Shown in pieces: positions 19,079-25,931 of a stretch of DNA of 50,285 nt. The notes beneath the pieces were generated by a model, which made no database searches, was not told where the DNA came from, and worked only from the letters and a program-made list of their open reading frames with translations. The stretch's first letter is position 1; every line of letters starts with the position of its first letter. The DNA is from Clostridium sp. DSM 8431 (GTDB lineage Bacteria; Bacillota; Clostridia; Clostridiales; Clostridiaceae): contig NZ_FPBY01000004.1 of NCBI RefSeq assembly GCF_900116755.1, positions 1 through 50,285 of the forward strand, given 5' to 3'. Both the position numbers and the translations under genes were made by a program.

Positions 19079-19813
19079 ATGAAAAATATAAAACTAATAC
19101 TCGAGTTCGATGGAACAAATTATGGAGGATGGCAAAAGCAGAATAATAATAAGACTATTCAAGAGGAACTTGAAAAAGCTATTAGAAAAGCTACTGGAGA
19201 GGATATAGAAGTAATAGGTAGTTCTAGAACAGATGCTGGAGTTCATTCAAGAGGAATGACAGCAAATTTCAAGACAAATAGTTCTATACCACCAGAACGT
19301 TTTAGAGAAGCTGTAAATAGACATTTACCAGATGATATTGCAATTTTAAAATCTGAAGAGGTTAATGATAGTTTTCATGCTAGATATGATAGTAAGGGAA
19401 AAACTTATAGTTATACAATAGTGAATAGATATGAAAAAGTGTCTATTGGAAGAAACTATGTTTATCATGTAAAAGATGAATTAGATCTATTAAAAATGCA
19501 AGAAGCGTGTAAATATTTTATTGGAAAGCATGATTTTACTGCGTTTAAGACCAATGGTAGTTCTGTAAAAACTTCCGTAAGAACAATTAAGGAATTATAC
19601 ATGGAGAAAGATGGGGATTCTATTAGAATTTTTGTTACTGCAGATGGCTTTTTATATAATATGGTCAGGATTATAGTGGGCACATTGTTAGAAGTTGGAA
19701 AAGGCAAAATTGATCCAAAATCTATTGAAAATATTATAGAATCAAAGGACAGAAACCAGTCAGGACCATGTGTTCAGCCTAATGGATTAGTGCTAGAAAA
19801 AGTTTATTATTAA
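19079..19813 (+). CDS. truA: tRNA pseudouridine(38-40) synthase TruA
   Basis: A 244-residue TruA, which modifies uridines 38-40 in the tRNA anticodon stem. The catalytic aspartate is Asp52 in [11 protein letters not shown], and the N-terminal [14 protein letters not shown] motif is present. The frame is open to 19055 inside ecfT, but the ATG at 19079 is preceded by GAGG and matches the family start. It follows ecfT by 13 nt and is probably cotranscribed. Confidence 0.95.
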   Translation: MKNIKLILEFDGTNYGGWQKQNNNKTIQEELEKAIRKATGEDIEVIGSSRTDAGVHSRGMTANFKTNSSIPPERFREAVNRHLPDDIAILKSEEVNDSFHARYDSKGKTYSYTIVNRYEKVSIGRNYVYHVKDELDLLKMQEACKYFIGKHDFTAFKTNGSSVKTSVRTIKELYMEKDGDSIRIFVTADGFLYNMVRIIVGTLLEVGKGKIDPKSIENIIESKDRNQSGPCVQPNGLVLEKVYY

Positions 19814-19836
19814 TTGCAAAAAAAGTAGAAAATATG

Positions 19837-19865
19837 TTGACACGCCCGTAAGCGTGTATTATAAT
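19837..19865 (+). promoter_or_regulatory. Consensus sigma-A promoter of rplM-rpsI
   Basis: A perfect TTGACA (19837-19842), a 17-bp spacer and a perfect TATAAT (19860-19865). The spacer carries an inverted repeat, ACACGC (19840-19845) with GCGTGT (19852-19857), that partly overlaps the -35. Confidence 0.92.
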
Positions 19866-19871
19866 AAGTTT

Positions 19872-19980
19872 GTTTGTTAGAAATATTTATGTGTAAAAGA
19901 TCCACTAGCCCCGGGTCTTGACATATAAGCGATACTTTTAAATTAAAGTAGAGCAAGATGTAAGTTCAGGGAGGGAAATA
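19872..19980 (+). promoter_or_regulatory. Structured rplM leader (candidate L13 leader)
   Basis: Stems visible: AAGATCC (19897-19903) with GGGTCTT (19913-19919), and TACTTT (19933-19938) with AAAGTA (19945-19950). L13 leader RNAs are known ahead of rplM in low-GC Firmicutes. I judge this the same class by position and architecture only; a covariance search would decide. Confidence 0.6.
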
Positions 19981-19981
19981 G

Positions 19982-20416
19982 ATGAAATCATACATTGCGA
20001 AAGCACAAGACGTTGAAAGAAAATGGTATGTTGTAGATGCTGCTGGTAAGCCACTAGGAAGAGTTGCAAGCCAAGTTGCTACAATATTAAGAGGAAAGAA
20101 TAAACCAACATTTACACCAAATGTTGACTGTGGAGATTATGTTATAGTAATCAATGCAGAAAAAGTTGTTTTAACTGGTAAGAAGTTAGATCAAAAATTA
20201 TTCAGAAAGTACAGTGGTTATATTGGTGGATTAAAAGAAACTCCATACAGAGAAGTTTTAGCTAAGAAACCAGAATTAGCTTTTGAAGAAGCAGTAAGAA
20301 GAATGCTTCCAACAGGTGTTTTAGGAAGACAAATGCTTAAGAAATTAAAAGTATATAGAGGCGAAGATCACAATCACGACGCTCAAAAACCAGAAGTACT
20401 TGAATTAAGATACTAA
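19982..20416 (+). CDS. rplM: 50S ribosomal protein L13
   Basis: A 144-residue L13, an early 50S assembly protein. The segments [19 protein letters not shown] and [21 protein letters not shown] are typical. GGGAGGG precedes the ATG. It is paired with rpsI, as almost everywhere in bacteria, under its own consensus promoter. Confidence 0.97.
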   Translation: MKSYIAKAQDVERKWYVVDAAGKPLGRVASQVATILRGKNKPTFTPNVDCGDYVIVINAEKVVLTGKKLDQKLFRKYSGYIGGLKETPYREVLAKKPELAFEEAVRRMLPTGVLGRQMLKKLKVYRGEDHNHDAQKPEVLELRY

Positions 20417-20443
20417 TACACAGCTCGGGAGGAGGAGTATAAA

Positions 20444-20836
20444 ATGGCAAAAGTTCAATATATGGGAACTGGAAGAAGAAAGAAATCAGTTGCAAGAGTA
20501 AGACTAGTACCAGGTAACGGTAACGTAGTTATAAATAAGAGAGAAATCGAAAACTTTTTTGGTTTAGAAACATTAAGAATGATCGTAAACCAACCATTAG
20601 TTTTAACTGGAACTAAGGATAAGTTTGACGTTTTAGTAAATGTTCACGGTGGTGGATTTACAGGTCAAGCTGGAGCAATCAGACACGGTATTGCTAGAGC
20701 ATTAGTTAAAGCTGACGAAGCTTTAAAGCCAGAATTAAAGAAAGCTGGATTCTTAACAAGAGATCCAAGAATGAAGGAAAGAAAGAAATACGGTCTTAAG
20801 AAAGCAAGAAGAGCTCCACAATTCTCAAAGAGATAG
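20444..20836 (+). CDS. rpsI: 30S ribosomal protein S9
   Basis: A 130-residue S9, whose C-terminal tail touches P-site t[17 protein letters not shown] and the terminal [17 protein letters not shown] are diagnostic. GGGAGGAGG precedes the ATG. Two terminator-like hairpins follow. Confidence 0.97.
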   Translation: MAKVQYMGTGRRKKSVARVRLVPGNGNVVINKREIENFFGLETLRMIVNQPLVLTGTKDKFDVLVNVHGGGFTGQAGAIRHGIARALVKADEALKPELKKAGFLTRDPRMKERKKYGLKKARRAPQFSKR

Positions 20837-20862
20837 TTTTTATTTCCAGAGATATTCAAAGA

Positions 20863-20892
20863 GTACCTGTTTTTCAAGAGGTACAGTTTTTG
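20863..20892 (+). terminator. First terminator-like hairpin after rpsI
   Basis: GTACCT (20863-20868) and AGGTAC (20879-20884) are followed by AGTTTTTG. The stem is short, so it may be only partly effective. Confidence 0.5.
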
Positions 20893-20933
20893 TGGAATAT
20901 GCAAAGACGTATTGGATTTCATTCGATATGTAT

Positions 20934-20977
20934 GGGACATTTTTTAGTGAGAAATCACTGGAAAGTGTCCTTTTTTA
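20934..20977 (+). terminator. Main terminator of rplM-rpsI
   Basis: GGGACA...TGTCC with an inner AGTGA-GAAA-TCACT stem, followed by TTTTTT (20971-20976). The T-run is shared with the left inverted repeat of the element that starts at 20971. Confidence 0.85.
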
Positions 20978-21231
20978 ATGCATAGAGAAGTATAAAATTT
21001 TTCTGATGTTAAACACTAATTTTGACTGGCTTTCTCATATAGAAGTTGTCAAATGCATTAAAAAATAATTGTAGGCCGCAAAAGAACCTAAAAGCAAAAT
21101 AATTAAATTGTATTTTAAGATGAATTTATTTTGATTTTAGAACCTTTTGATAGGCTTTACAAAGTTGCTTCCTGCGCTGAAAAGCGTGGCGTCAGCCACT
21201 TTGTTTTTTCTAGAAAAGTGTAAAATTTTTA
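20971..21231 (+). repeat. Palindromic non-coding repeat element, copy 1
   Basis: A 13-bp perfect terminal inverted repeat, TTTTTTAATGCAT (20971-20983) and ATGCATTAAAAAA (21053-21065), encloses an inner TTTGAC/GTCAAA stem. Bases 20971-21092 recur at 50163-50285 in the same orientation with about five substitutions and one indel. Similarity continues past the right repeat, so the real unit is larger. Downstream, 21071-21160 folds on itself (GTAGGCC with GGCT-T-TAC; CAAAATAA 21095-21102 with TTATTTTG 21126-21133), followed by a terminator-like hairpin (21161-21210). TAGAAAAGTGTAAAATTTTT at 21212-21231 repeats the 20983-21002 segment at 19 of 20 positions in copy 2 form. No open reading frame is present. 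It may be a MITE or a mobile non-coding RNA. Confidence 0.75.
21161..21210 (+). terminator. Terminator-like hairpin at the end of the repeat element
   Basis: AAAGT (21161-21165) pairs with ACTTT (21199-21203). Inside is a CGCT-GAAA-AGCG tetraloop hairpin. TTTTTT follows at 21205-21210. It would terminate a transcript of the repeat element. Confidence 0.55.
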
Positions 21232-21254
21232 ACTGTATTTATAAATTAAAAAAA

Positions 21255-21284
21255 GAATAAATGTAAAAAAACCTTCACATAATA
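21255..21284 (+). promoter_or_regulatory. Candidate sigma-G-type sporulation promoter of cwlD
   Basis: GAATA (21255-21259) and CATAATA (21278-21284) are separated by 18 bp, matching the forespore sigma-G pattern (G-A/C/T-ATR, 17-18 bp, CATnnTA). The predicted start leaves a short leader to the ribosome binding site GGTGGAGG. Confidence 0.6.
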
Positions 21285-21318
21285 AGTATAAATTGATTAT
21301 TAGGTGGAGGATTTTTTA

Positions 21319-21978
21319 ATGAGAAAATATAAGTTATTTCTATTATTGATCATAGCCATTTTTATAATTGCAACTCCAGTTTTAAGAGTTAATGCTGATG
21401 AAGAATGTAAGGGAATTATATTAATAGATCCAGGTCATGGTGGCGCTGATGGGGGAGCTAAAAGTAAGAATGGTACTATAGAAAAAGATATAAACTTAGA
21501 AATTTCAAAAAGGCTTAAAGAAAGACTTGAAAAAGATGGATATAAAGTACATATGACTAGAGAAGATGATACTGCTTTAGATTCAAAGAAAGTAGCAGAC
21601 CTTACTAAAAGATGTGAGATGAAAAAAGAGACTAATTGTGATGTATTTATATCTATTCATCAAAATAAATTTAATTCGGAAAAATGTTTTGGAGCTCAAG
21701 TATGGTATGCAGATAATGAGAAGAGTAATATTGTTGCTGATTTTTTGCAGGATTCTCTTAAGGAAAAGACAGAAGACAATAATAAAAGAGTTGCCAAGGC
21801 TGCAAAAAAACAGTACAAAATTTTGAGAGATGGATATGATGGAGCATGTGTAATAGTTGAGTGTGGATTTTTATCTAATTCATCTGAAGAGCAGAGATTA
21901 AAAACTGAAGAACATCAATTAAAAATTGTTGAAGGCATAACTTGTGGAGTAAATAAATACTTTGAAGAAAAAAGATAA
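21319..21978 (+). CDS. cwlD: N-acetylmuramoyl-L-alanine amidase CwlD-like
   Basis: A 219-residue Amidase_3 protein with an N-terminal signal or anchor helix (residues 5-25). The zinc-site residues of the family are visible: His40 in IDPGHGG, Glu55 in TIEKDIN, His114 in ISIHQN, and the catalytic Glu181 in VIVECGFLSN. CwlD removes peptide side chains so that muramic-delta-lactam of the spore cortex can form. The ATG at 21319 follows GGTGGAGG; upstream codons of the open frame would precede that site. A sigma-G-like promoter supports a sporulation role. Confidence 0.9.
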   Translation: MRKYKLFLLLIIAIFIIATPVLRVNADEECKGIILIDPGHGGADGGAKSKNGTIEKDINLEISKRLKERLEKDGYKVHMTREDDTALDSKKVADLTKRCEMKKETNCDVFISIHQNKFNSEKCFGAQVWYADNEKSNIVADFLQDSLKEKTEDNNKRVAKAAKKQYKILRDGYDGACVIVECGFLSNSSEEQRLKTEEHQLKIVEGITCGVNKYFEEKR

Positions 21979-21994
21979 TTCCCATGGAAATATA

Positions 21995-22033
21995 GAAAAA
22001 TAGCTGTTTTTATTTGATACAGCTATTTTTTTA
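21995..22033 (+). terminator. Terminator after cwlD
   Basis: AAAAATAGCTGT (21996-22007) and ACAGCTATTTTT (22019-22030), followed by further Ts. It is symmetrical, so it can also serve the minus-strand miniprotein gene that ends at 22038. Confidence 0.85.
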
Positions 22034-22037
22034 ATAT

Positions 22038-22193
22038 TTAATACTCAGGAAATACATCTACACTATTTGGTGGAATATATACATTATTCTTACGTATTTT
22101 ATAGATAGAATATATATTATAAATTATTAGTGAAGATAGAAGTACAATAAGAAGTATTGTAAATACAGATATTATTTTTGAAGTATTTTTCAT
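22038..22193 (-). CDS. Small single-pass membrane protein (51 aa), unknown
   Basis: A minus-strand frame with 51 codons, ATG at 22193-22191 and TAA at 22040-22038. The product starts MKNTSKIISVFTILLIVLL and has one strongly hydrophobic helix (about residues 7-25), then a short basic and polar tail ending VDVFPEY. AAGGGA lies about 6 nt upstream of the start. The gene is convergent with cwlD and shares its terminator. I do not recognise the family. Coding status is supported by the coherent membrane pattern and terminator placement, not by homology. Confidence 0.5.
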   Translation of the reverse strand: MKNTSKIISVFTILLIVLLSSLIIYNIYSIYKIRKNNVYIPPNSVDVFPEY

Positions 22194-22263
22194 CTTAATC
22201 CCTTAATATAAGTATTTATTTTATATATAAGATTAAATAAGTAAAATTATACCTAATATATCC

Positions 22264-22292
22264 TTGTAAAAAGAAGGGAAAAACAATAAAAT
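22264..22292 (+). promoter_or_regulatory. Promoter of fumA-fumB
   Basis: TTGTAA (22264-22269), 17-bp spacer, TAAAAT (22287-22292). The leader would be only about 25 nt. Confidence 0.45.
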
Positions 22293-22324
22293 TATATAGT
22301 ACTAAATATTAAGGAGGCAATTGT

Positions 22325-23167
22325 ATGCGAGAAATACATATTAGTGAAGTTATAGACATAGTGAAAAAGTTATGTATTGAAGCTAATTATTTCATTGGGG
22401 AAGATATTAAAAATGCTTTGCAAAAGTCAAAGGAGGAAGAACCTTATTTAATAGCAGAAGATGTTTTAGATAAGATTTTATTAAATGATAAGATTGCTGC
22501 TGAAAATAATATGCCAATGTGTCAAGATACAGGAATGGCATGTGTATTTTTAGAAATTGGACAAGAAGTTCATTTTACTGGAGGACTTTTAGAAGATGCC
22601 ATTAATGAAGGTGTTAGACAGGGATATAAAGAAGGATATTTAAGAAAATCTGTTGTTGGTGACCCTATTGAAAGAATTAATACTAAAGATAATACACCTG
22701 CACTTATTTATTATGATATTGTAAAGGGAGATAAGGTTAAGATAACAGTTGCTCCTAAAGGTTTTGGCTCAGAAAACATGAGTAGAATAGGAATGTTAAA
22801 ACCAGCAGATGGACTTCAAGGGGTAAAGGACTTTATTATAGAAACTGTAAAGAAGGCTGGTCCTAATCCATGTCCACCTATGGTTGTAGGAGTGGGAATT
22901 GGTGGAAGTTTTGATAAAGCAGCGTATCTTGCTAAAAAAGCTTTAATAAGACCTATTAATATAAGAAATAAAAATGAATTTTACAAAAATCTTGAAGAGG
23001 AATTACTTCAAAAGATTAATGATTTAGGAATTGGACCACAAGGTTTTGGAGGAAAAACTACTGCTTTAGGTTTAAATATTGAAACTTATCCAACTCATAT
23101 TGCAGGATTACCTGTGGCAGTTAATATTAATTGTCATGCAACAAGACATAAGGAATATGTTTTATAG
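22325..23167 (+). CDS. fumA: Class I fumarate hydratase, alpha subunit
   Basis: A 280-residue Fe-S hydro-lyase alpha subunit. Three conserved cysteines expected to hold the 4Fe-4S cluster are visible: Cys66 (MPMCQDTG), Cys183 (PNPCPP) and Cys270 (NINCHATRH). With the beta subunit encoded next it would interconvert fumarate and malate. Tartrate dehydratase has the same two-subunit plan and cannot be excluded by eye. AAGGAGGC precedes the ATG. In a clostridium this would serve a partial, branched TCA route. Confidence 0.88.
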   Translation: MREIHISEVIDIVKKLCIEANYFIGEDIKNALQKSKEEEPYLIAEDVLDKILLNDKIAAENNMPMCQDTGMACVFLEIGQEVHFTGGLLEDAINEGVRQGYKEGYLRKSVVGDPIERINTKDNTPALIYYDIVKGDKVKITVAPKGFGSENMSRIGMLKPADGLQGVKDFIIETVKKAGPNPCPPMVVGVGIGGSFDKAAYLAKKALIRPINIRNKNEFYKNLEEELLQKINDLGIGPQGFGGKTTALGLNIETYPTHIAGLPVAVNINCHATRHKEYVL

Positions 23168-23184
23168 GAAAGGATGATAGTAAT

Positions 23185-23748
23185 ATGGAGATTAAGATAA
23201 ATACACCACTTACTAAAGAGAAGACTACTAAGTTAAAGGTTGGAGATACTGTACTTTTATCTGGAGTTATTTATACAGGAAGAGATGCAGCTCATAAAAG
23301 GCTTATAGAATTATTAGATAAAAATGAAAAGTTACCTATAAATGTTGAAGATGAAATTATATATTATGTAGGACCAAGTCCAGCAAAACCTGGACATGTT
23401 ATTGGATCTGCAGGTCCAACAACAAGTTATAGAATGGACCCATATGCTCCAAGATTATTAGACCTTGGATTAACAGGAATGATAGGAAAGGGAGCAAGAA
23501 GTAAGGAAGTTATCGATGCAATGAAGAGAAATAAGGGAGTATACTTCGGTGCTATTGGAGGAGCTGCTGCACTTATTGGAAAGAGTATAGTAAAGTCAGA
23601 AATTATTGCTTATGAAGATTTAGGGTCTGAAGCAATAAGAAGGCTTGAAGTTAAGGATATGCCTCTTGTTGTTGTAATAGATAGTGAAGGTAATAATCTT
23701 TATGAATTAGGGCCTAAAAATTATTTTAAGCAGATATCAGAAAAGTAA
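23185..23748 (+). CDS. fumB: Class I fumarate hydratase, beta subunit
   Basis: A 187-residue Fe-S hydro-lyase beta subunit, standard length for the two-subunit enzyme. The segments TGRDAAHKRL, YYVGPSPAKPGHVIGSAGPTT and MIGKGARSKEV are typical of the family. It follows fumA by 17 nt with GGAAAGGA upstream, and the pair is surely cotranscribed. The stop lies inside a large terminator hairpin shared with the convergent gene. Confidence 0.88.
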   Translation: MEIKINTPLTKEKTTKLKVGDTVLLSGVIYTGRDAAHKRLIELLDKNEKLPINVEDEIIYYVGPSPAKPGHVIGSAGPTTSYRMDPYAPRLLDLGLTGMIGKGARSKEVIDAMKRNKGVYFGAIGGAAALIGKSIVKSEIIAYEDLGSEAIRRLEVKDMPLVVVIDSEGNNLYELGPKNYFKQISEK

Positions 23749-23768
23749 TTGATACCTGCTTAAAATAA
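23721..23768. terminator. Bidirectional terminator fumB / YitT-family gene
   Basis: TTATTTTAAGCAG (23721-23733) and CTGCTTAAAATAA (23756-23768) are a perfect 13-bp inverted repeat with inner TATCA/TGATA pairs. The left arm lies inside the last codons of fumB. A- and T-rich flanks allow termination from both sides. Confidence 0.8.
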
Positions 23769-23771
23769 AAT

Positions 23772-24632
23772 TTATATATTTGAGAAGCCTTTTCCACGGA
23801 CTTCTGATACATCTAATATACTTATGAAAGCCCTAGAATCTATTTCTAGAATTTTACTTTTTAATTGAACCATTTCTCTTGTTGTTACTAGGCAGTATAG
23901 CATACGTCTATCGTGTTCTGTAAACTCACCTTTAGCAGCAAGAGAAGTTACACCTCTATGTAAGTCTTTCATAATATAATTTATTACTTCACATTCTTTA
24001 TCTGTAAGAATAAGCATTAAATTTTTTCTAGAGAAACCTTTGAGTACTTTATCTAGAAGAACACCTTGAATAAACATTGATATAAGAGTATATAACGCTC
24101 TTGGAAAACCAAATATTAAAGCACCTACAAGTACAATAATAAGGTTTAAAGAAAAACTTAAAGAACCAACATTAAAGTTTGAATACTTTTGTCTAATTAG
24201 CATGTTTATTATATCAGTACCACCAGTTGACCCATTTCTTAAAAATACAAGTCCATAACCAATTCCACAAAGTGTACCACCATATATACAATAAAGTAAT
24301 ATATCATTTACTTGAAGTATGGTAGAAAAGGATTTTGTTATAAGTAGAGATACTGATAAAGAAGTCATACCTACAGCTGAGTATAGTGTAAAACGCTTTG
24401 ATAATTTTTTATAACTTAATAGAAATAAAGGAATGTTAATAACAAATACTGAATAACCTGAATTTATTCCAGTAAGATATTCTAGAATAAGGGCTACCCC
24501 TGTTGCACCACCACTTAGAAGTTTAGCATGTACTAAAAATAGATTTACTCCTATAGAGGCTATAAAGCTTCCTATAAAAATTATTATTACATCTAAGATA
24601 AAACTTTTATTTTTTTTAATAAGATTAATCAT
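23772..24632 (-). CDS. YitT family membrane protein (DUF2179 C-terminal domain)
   Basis: A 286-residue protein with five or six membrane helices in the first 200 residues, including the conserved HAKLLSGGATGVALIL and FLRNGSTGGTDIINML segments. A cytoplasmic DUF2179 domain follows (about residues 210-280). The family is widespread in Firmicutes; its function is not established. The first ATG of the frame (24644) has no binding site and contains the AGG used by the second ATG (24632), which is chosen. Confidence 0.85.
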   Translation of the reverse strand: MINLIKKNKSFILDVIIIFIGSFIASIGVNLFLVHAKLLSGGATGVALILEYLTGINSGYSVFVINIPLFLLSYKKLSKRFTLYSAVGMTSLSVSLLITKSFSTILQVNDILLYCIYGGTLCGIGYGLVFLRNGSTGGTDIINMLIRQKYSNFNVGSLSFSLNLIIVLVGALIFGFPRALYTLISMFIQGVLLDKVLKGFSRKNLMLILTDKECEVINYIMKDLHRGVTSLAAKGEFTEHDRRMLYCLVTTREMVQLKSKILEIDSRAFISILDVSEVRGKGFSNI

Positions 24633-24668
24633 AATATACCTCATAGATAAATTTAATATTTCAACACA

Positions 24669-24697
24669 ATTATATAAAAAAAGAATGAGAAAGTTAA
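24669..24697 (-). promoter_or_regulatory. Promoter of the YitT-family gene
   Basis: On the minus strand, TTAACT and TATAAT are 17 bp apart (plus-strand AGTTAA at 24692-24697 and ATTATA at 24669-24674). Confidence 0.65.
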
Positions 24698-24734
24698 TAA
24701 GTTTTTGTGAATAAGACGAAAAAGATAGAAATTG

Positions 24735-24763
24735 TTGATATTTTTGAAGTTATTTAAGATAAT
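24735..24763 (+). promoter_or_regulatory. Promoter of the TPR gene
   Basis: TTGATA (24735-24740), 17 bp, GATAAT (24758-24763). It is divergent from the YitT promoter within a 155-bp gap. Confidence 0.6.
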
Positions 24764-24787
24764 ATTGCTTGAAGGATGTGAATTATA

Positions 24788-25498
24788 ATGGGAATATTTA
24801 AATTACCAGGGAATTTAAAAGTAAAGAAAATAATATTATTAATTTTGGTATTAATATCAATTTGTGTTATTGCTAAGTTTGCTTATGATAATAAGAAAAT
24901 TGAAGTTAAGGAAGAAACAAAAACAGAGTATTCAATAACAAATACAGATAATATAGAAAATGGAGAAGAACTTGATATTAAGACAGAGCCAAGTGAAGAA
25001 GATACTTTATACGATGATGTTTATAATACATTTTTTGGAGGAGATTGTGAAGGTGCAGTAAATAAGGGAGATCTGTTAATTTCTAAGTATCCAGATAGTT
25101 ATAGAGGTTATTCTATAAGAGGAATAGCTAAAGCTTTTGCTGGAGATTTTGATAAAGGCATGGAAGATATAAATAAGGCATTAGAAATTAATCCTGATTA
25201 TGGTTATGGAAGATATAATAAAGCATTAAACTATGAACTTTATGGATATTATGATGATGCTCTTAGTTGGTATGATAAAGCATTAGAGATAGAAGATTAT
25301 ATGTGGAGTCACTATGGAAAAGCTTCTATATACGGTAGAAGAGGCGATGTTTCTAATGCTGTATTATATTTAAATAAGGCAGTAGAAGCAGAGAAAGTTT
25401 ATAATGGTGAATCTGCAATTAAAAGAGAGGCTAAAACTGAAAAAGATTTTGATCCTGTAAGGGGAAAGACTGAATTTGAAAACTTCATAAATAACTAA
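24788..25498 (+). CDS. Membrane-anchored TPR-repeat protein
   Basis: A 236-residue protein with an N-terminal membrane helix (residues 15-30), a charged linker rich in Glu and Thr, then three or four tetratricopeptide repeats (about residues 75-205), for example YGRYNKALNYELYGYYDDAL and DALSWYDKALEIEDYMW. TPR arrays mediate protein contacts. The helix has no clear cleavage site, so the repeats probably face outward while anchored. The partner is unknown. GAAGGATGTG precedes the ATG and a strong terminator follows, so it is monocistronic. Confidence 0.85.
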   Translation: MGIFKLPGNLKVKKIILLILVLISICVIAKFAYDNKKIEVKEETKTEYSITNTDNIENGEELDIKTEPSEEDTLYDDVYNTFFGGDCEGAVNKGDLLISKYPDSYRGYSIRGIAKAFAGDFDKGMEDINKALEINPDYGYGRYNKALNYELYGYYDDALSWYDKALEIEDYMWSHYGKASIYGRRGDVSNAVLYLNKAVEAEKVYNGESAIKREAKTEKDFDPVRGKTEFENFINN

Positions 25499-25530
25499 AA
25501 AACAGCTGCTAATTAAGCGGCTGTTTTTTA
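25497..25530 (+). terminator. Terminator of the TPR gene
   Basis: AAAAACAGC-T-GCT, loop AATTA, AGC-G-GCTGTTTTTT: a stable stem with one mismatch and a 6-T run. Confidence 0.85.
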
Positions 25531-25531
25531 T

Positions 25532-25589
25532 TAGAATTTATATAAGGTATGTCGTTGAACCTATAAAATTAGTTTTTATATAAATTCTA
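25532..25589. repeat. 14-bp inverted repeat in the intergenic gap
   Basis: TAGAATTTATATAA (25532-25545) and TTATATAAATTCTA (25576-25589) are perfect complements around a 30-nt centre. It follows directly after a terminator and is not linked to a visible gene. Confidence 0.5.
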
Positions 25590-25849
25590 TATGCTATAAA
25601 TTTCAAAATTAATTATAGTTTAACTCATATCATAAATAGTATTTAAAAAAATAAGATAAAGACCCTTAATTAAAATTATATGTTTAGGAATTATTATCAT
25701 TATAAGTTGTGTTGGGAAATTATTCTAATCAAGATATTTCTATTTGTATATAAATTATGATATGACCCTTAACACCCCCTTATTTAAGTGAAATAATTAA
25801 TGAAACTGTTAACAAAATATGTTATTTTGTAATTTTATTTTATCAAGAC
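25590..25849 (+). other. Intergenic stretch upstream of a two-component system
   Basis: No coding frame of interest. The direct repeat GACCCTTAA occurs at 25661-25669 and 25764-25772. Otherwise AT-rich without a clear promoter. Confidence 0.4.
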
Positions 25850-25909
25850 AAACTTAAATAAAACTTAAAGGATGCATTTAATATACATTTAAGTTTTGTG
25901 TGTTAAAAT
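25850..25909 (+). promoter_or_regulatory. Regulator-controlled promoter of two-component system 1
   Basis: AAACTTAAA occurs at 25850-25858 and 25861-25869, exactly 11 bp apart, the helical-turn spacing typical of OmpR/PhoB-family half-sites. An inverted copy, ATTTAAGTTT, is at 25887-25896. The extended -10 TGTTAAAAT (25901-25909) has no good -35 box, as in activator-dependent promoters. The gene downstream is itself an OmpR-type regulator, so autoactivation is likely. Confidence 0.55.
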
Positions 25910-25931
25910 AAGAAAAAGAGAGGTGACGATA

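Noticed and set aside
21021-21050. TTGACT inside the repeat as a promoter
   Set aside because: A -10 box at 16-18 bp is missing (GTTGTC at 17 bp). TTGAC here is more simply explained as a stem arm pairing with GTCAA.
20971-21231. CRISPR or insertion sequence at the repeat
   Set aside because: There is no spacer periodicity and no transposase frame in copy 1, and the two known copies are 29 kb apart.
25896-25931. Longer start for response regulator 1
   Set aside because: The extra 12 residues precede the ribosome binding site GAGAGGTGA and overlap the promoter -10, so the ATG at 25932 is the start.
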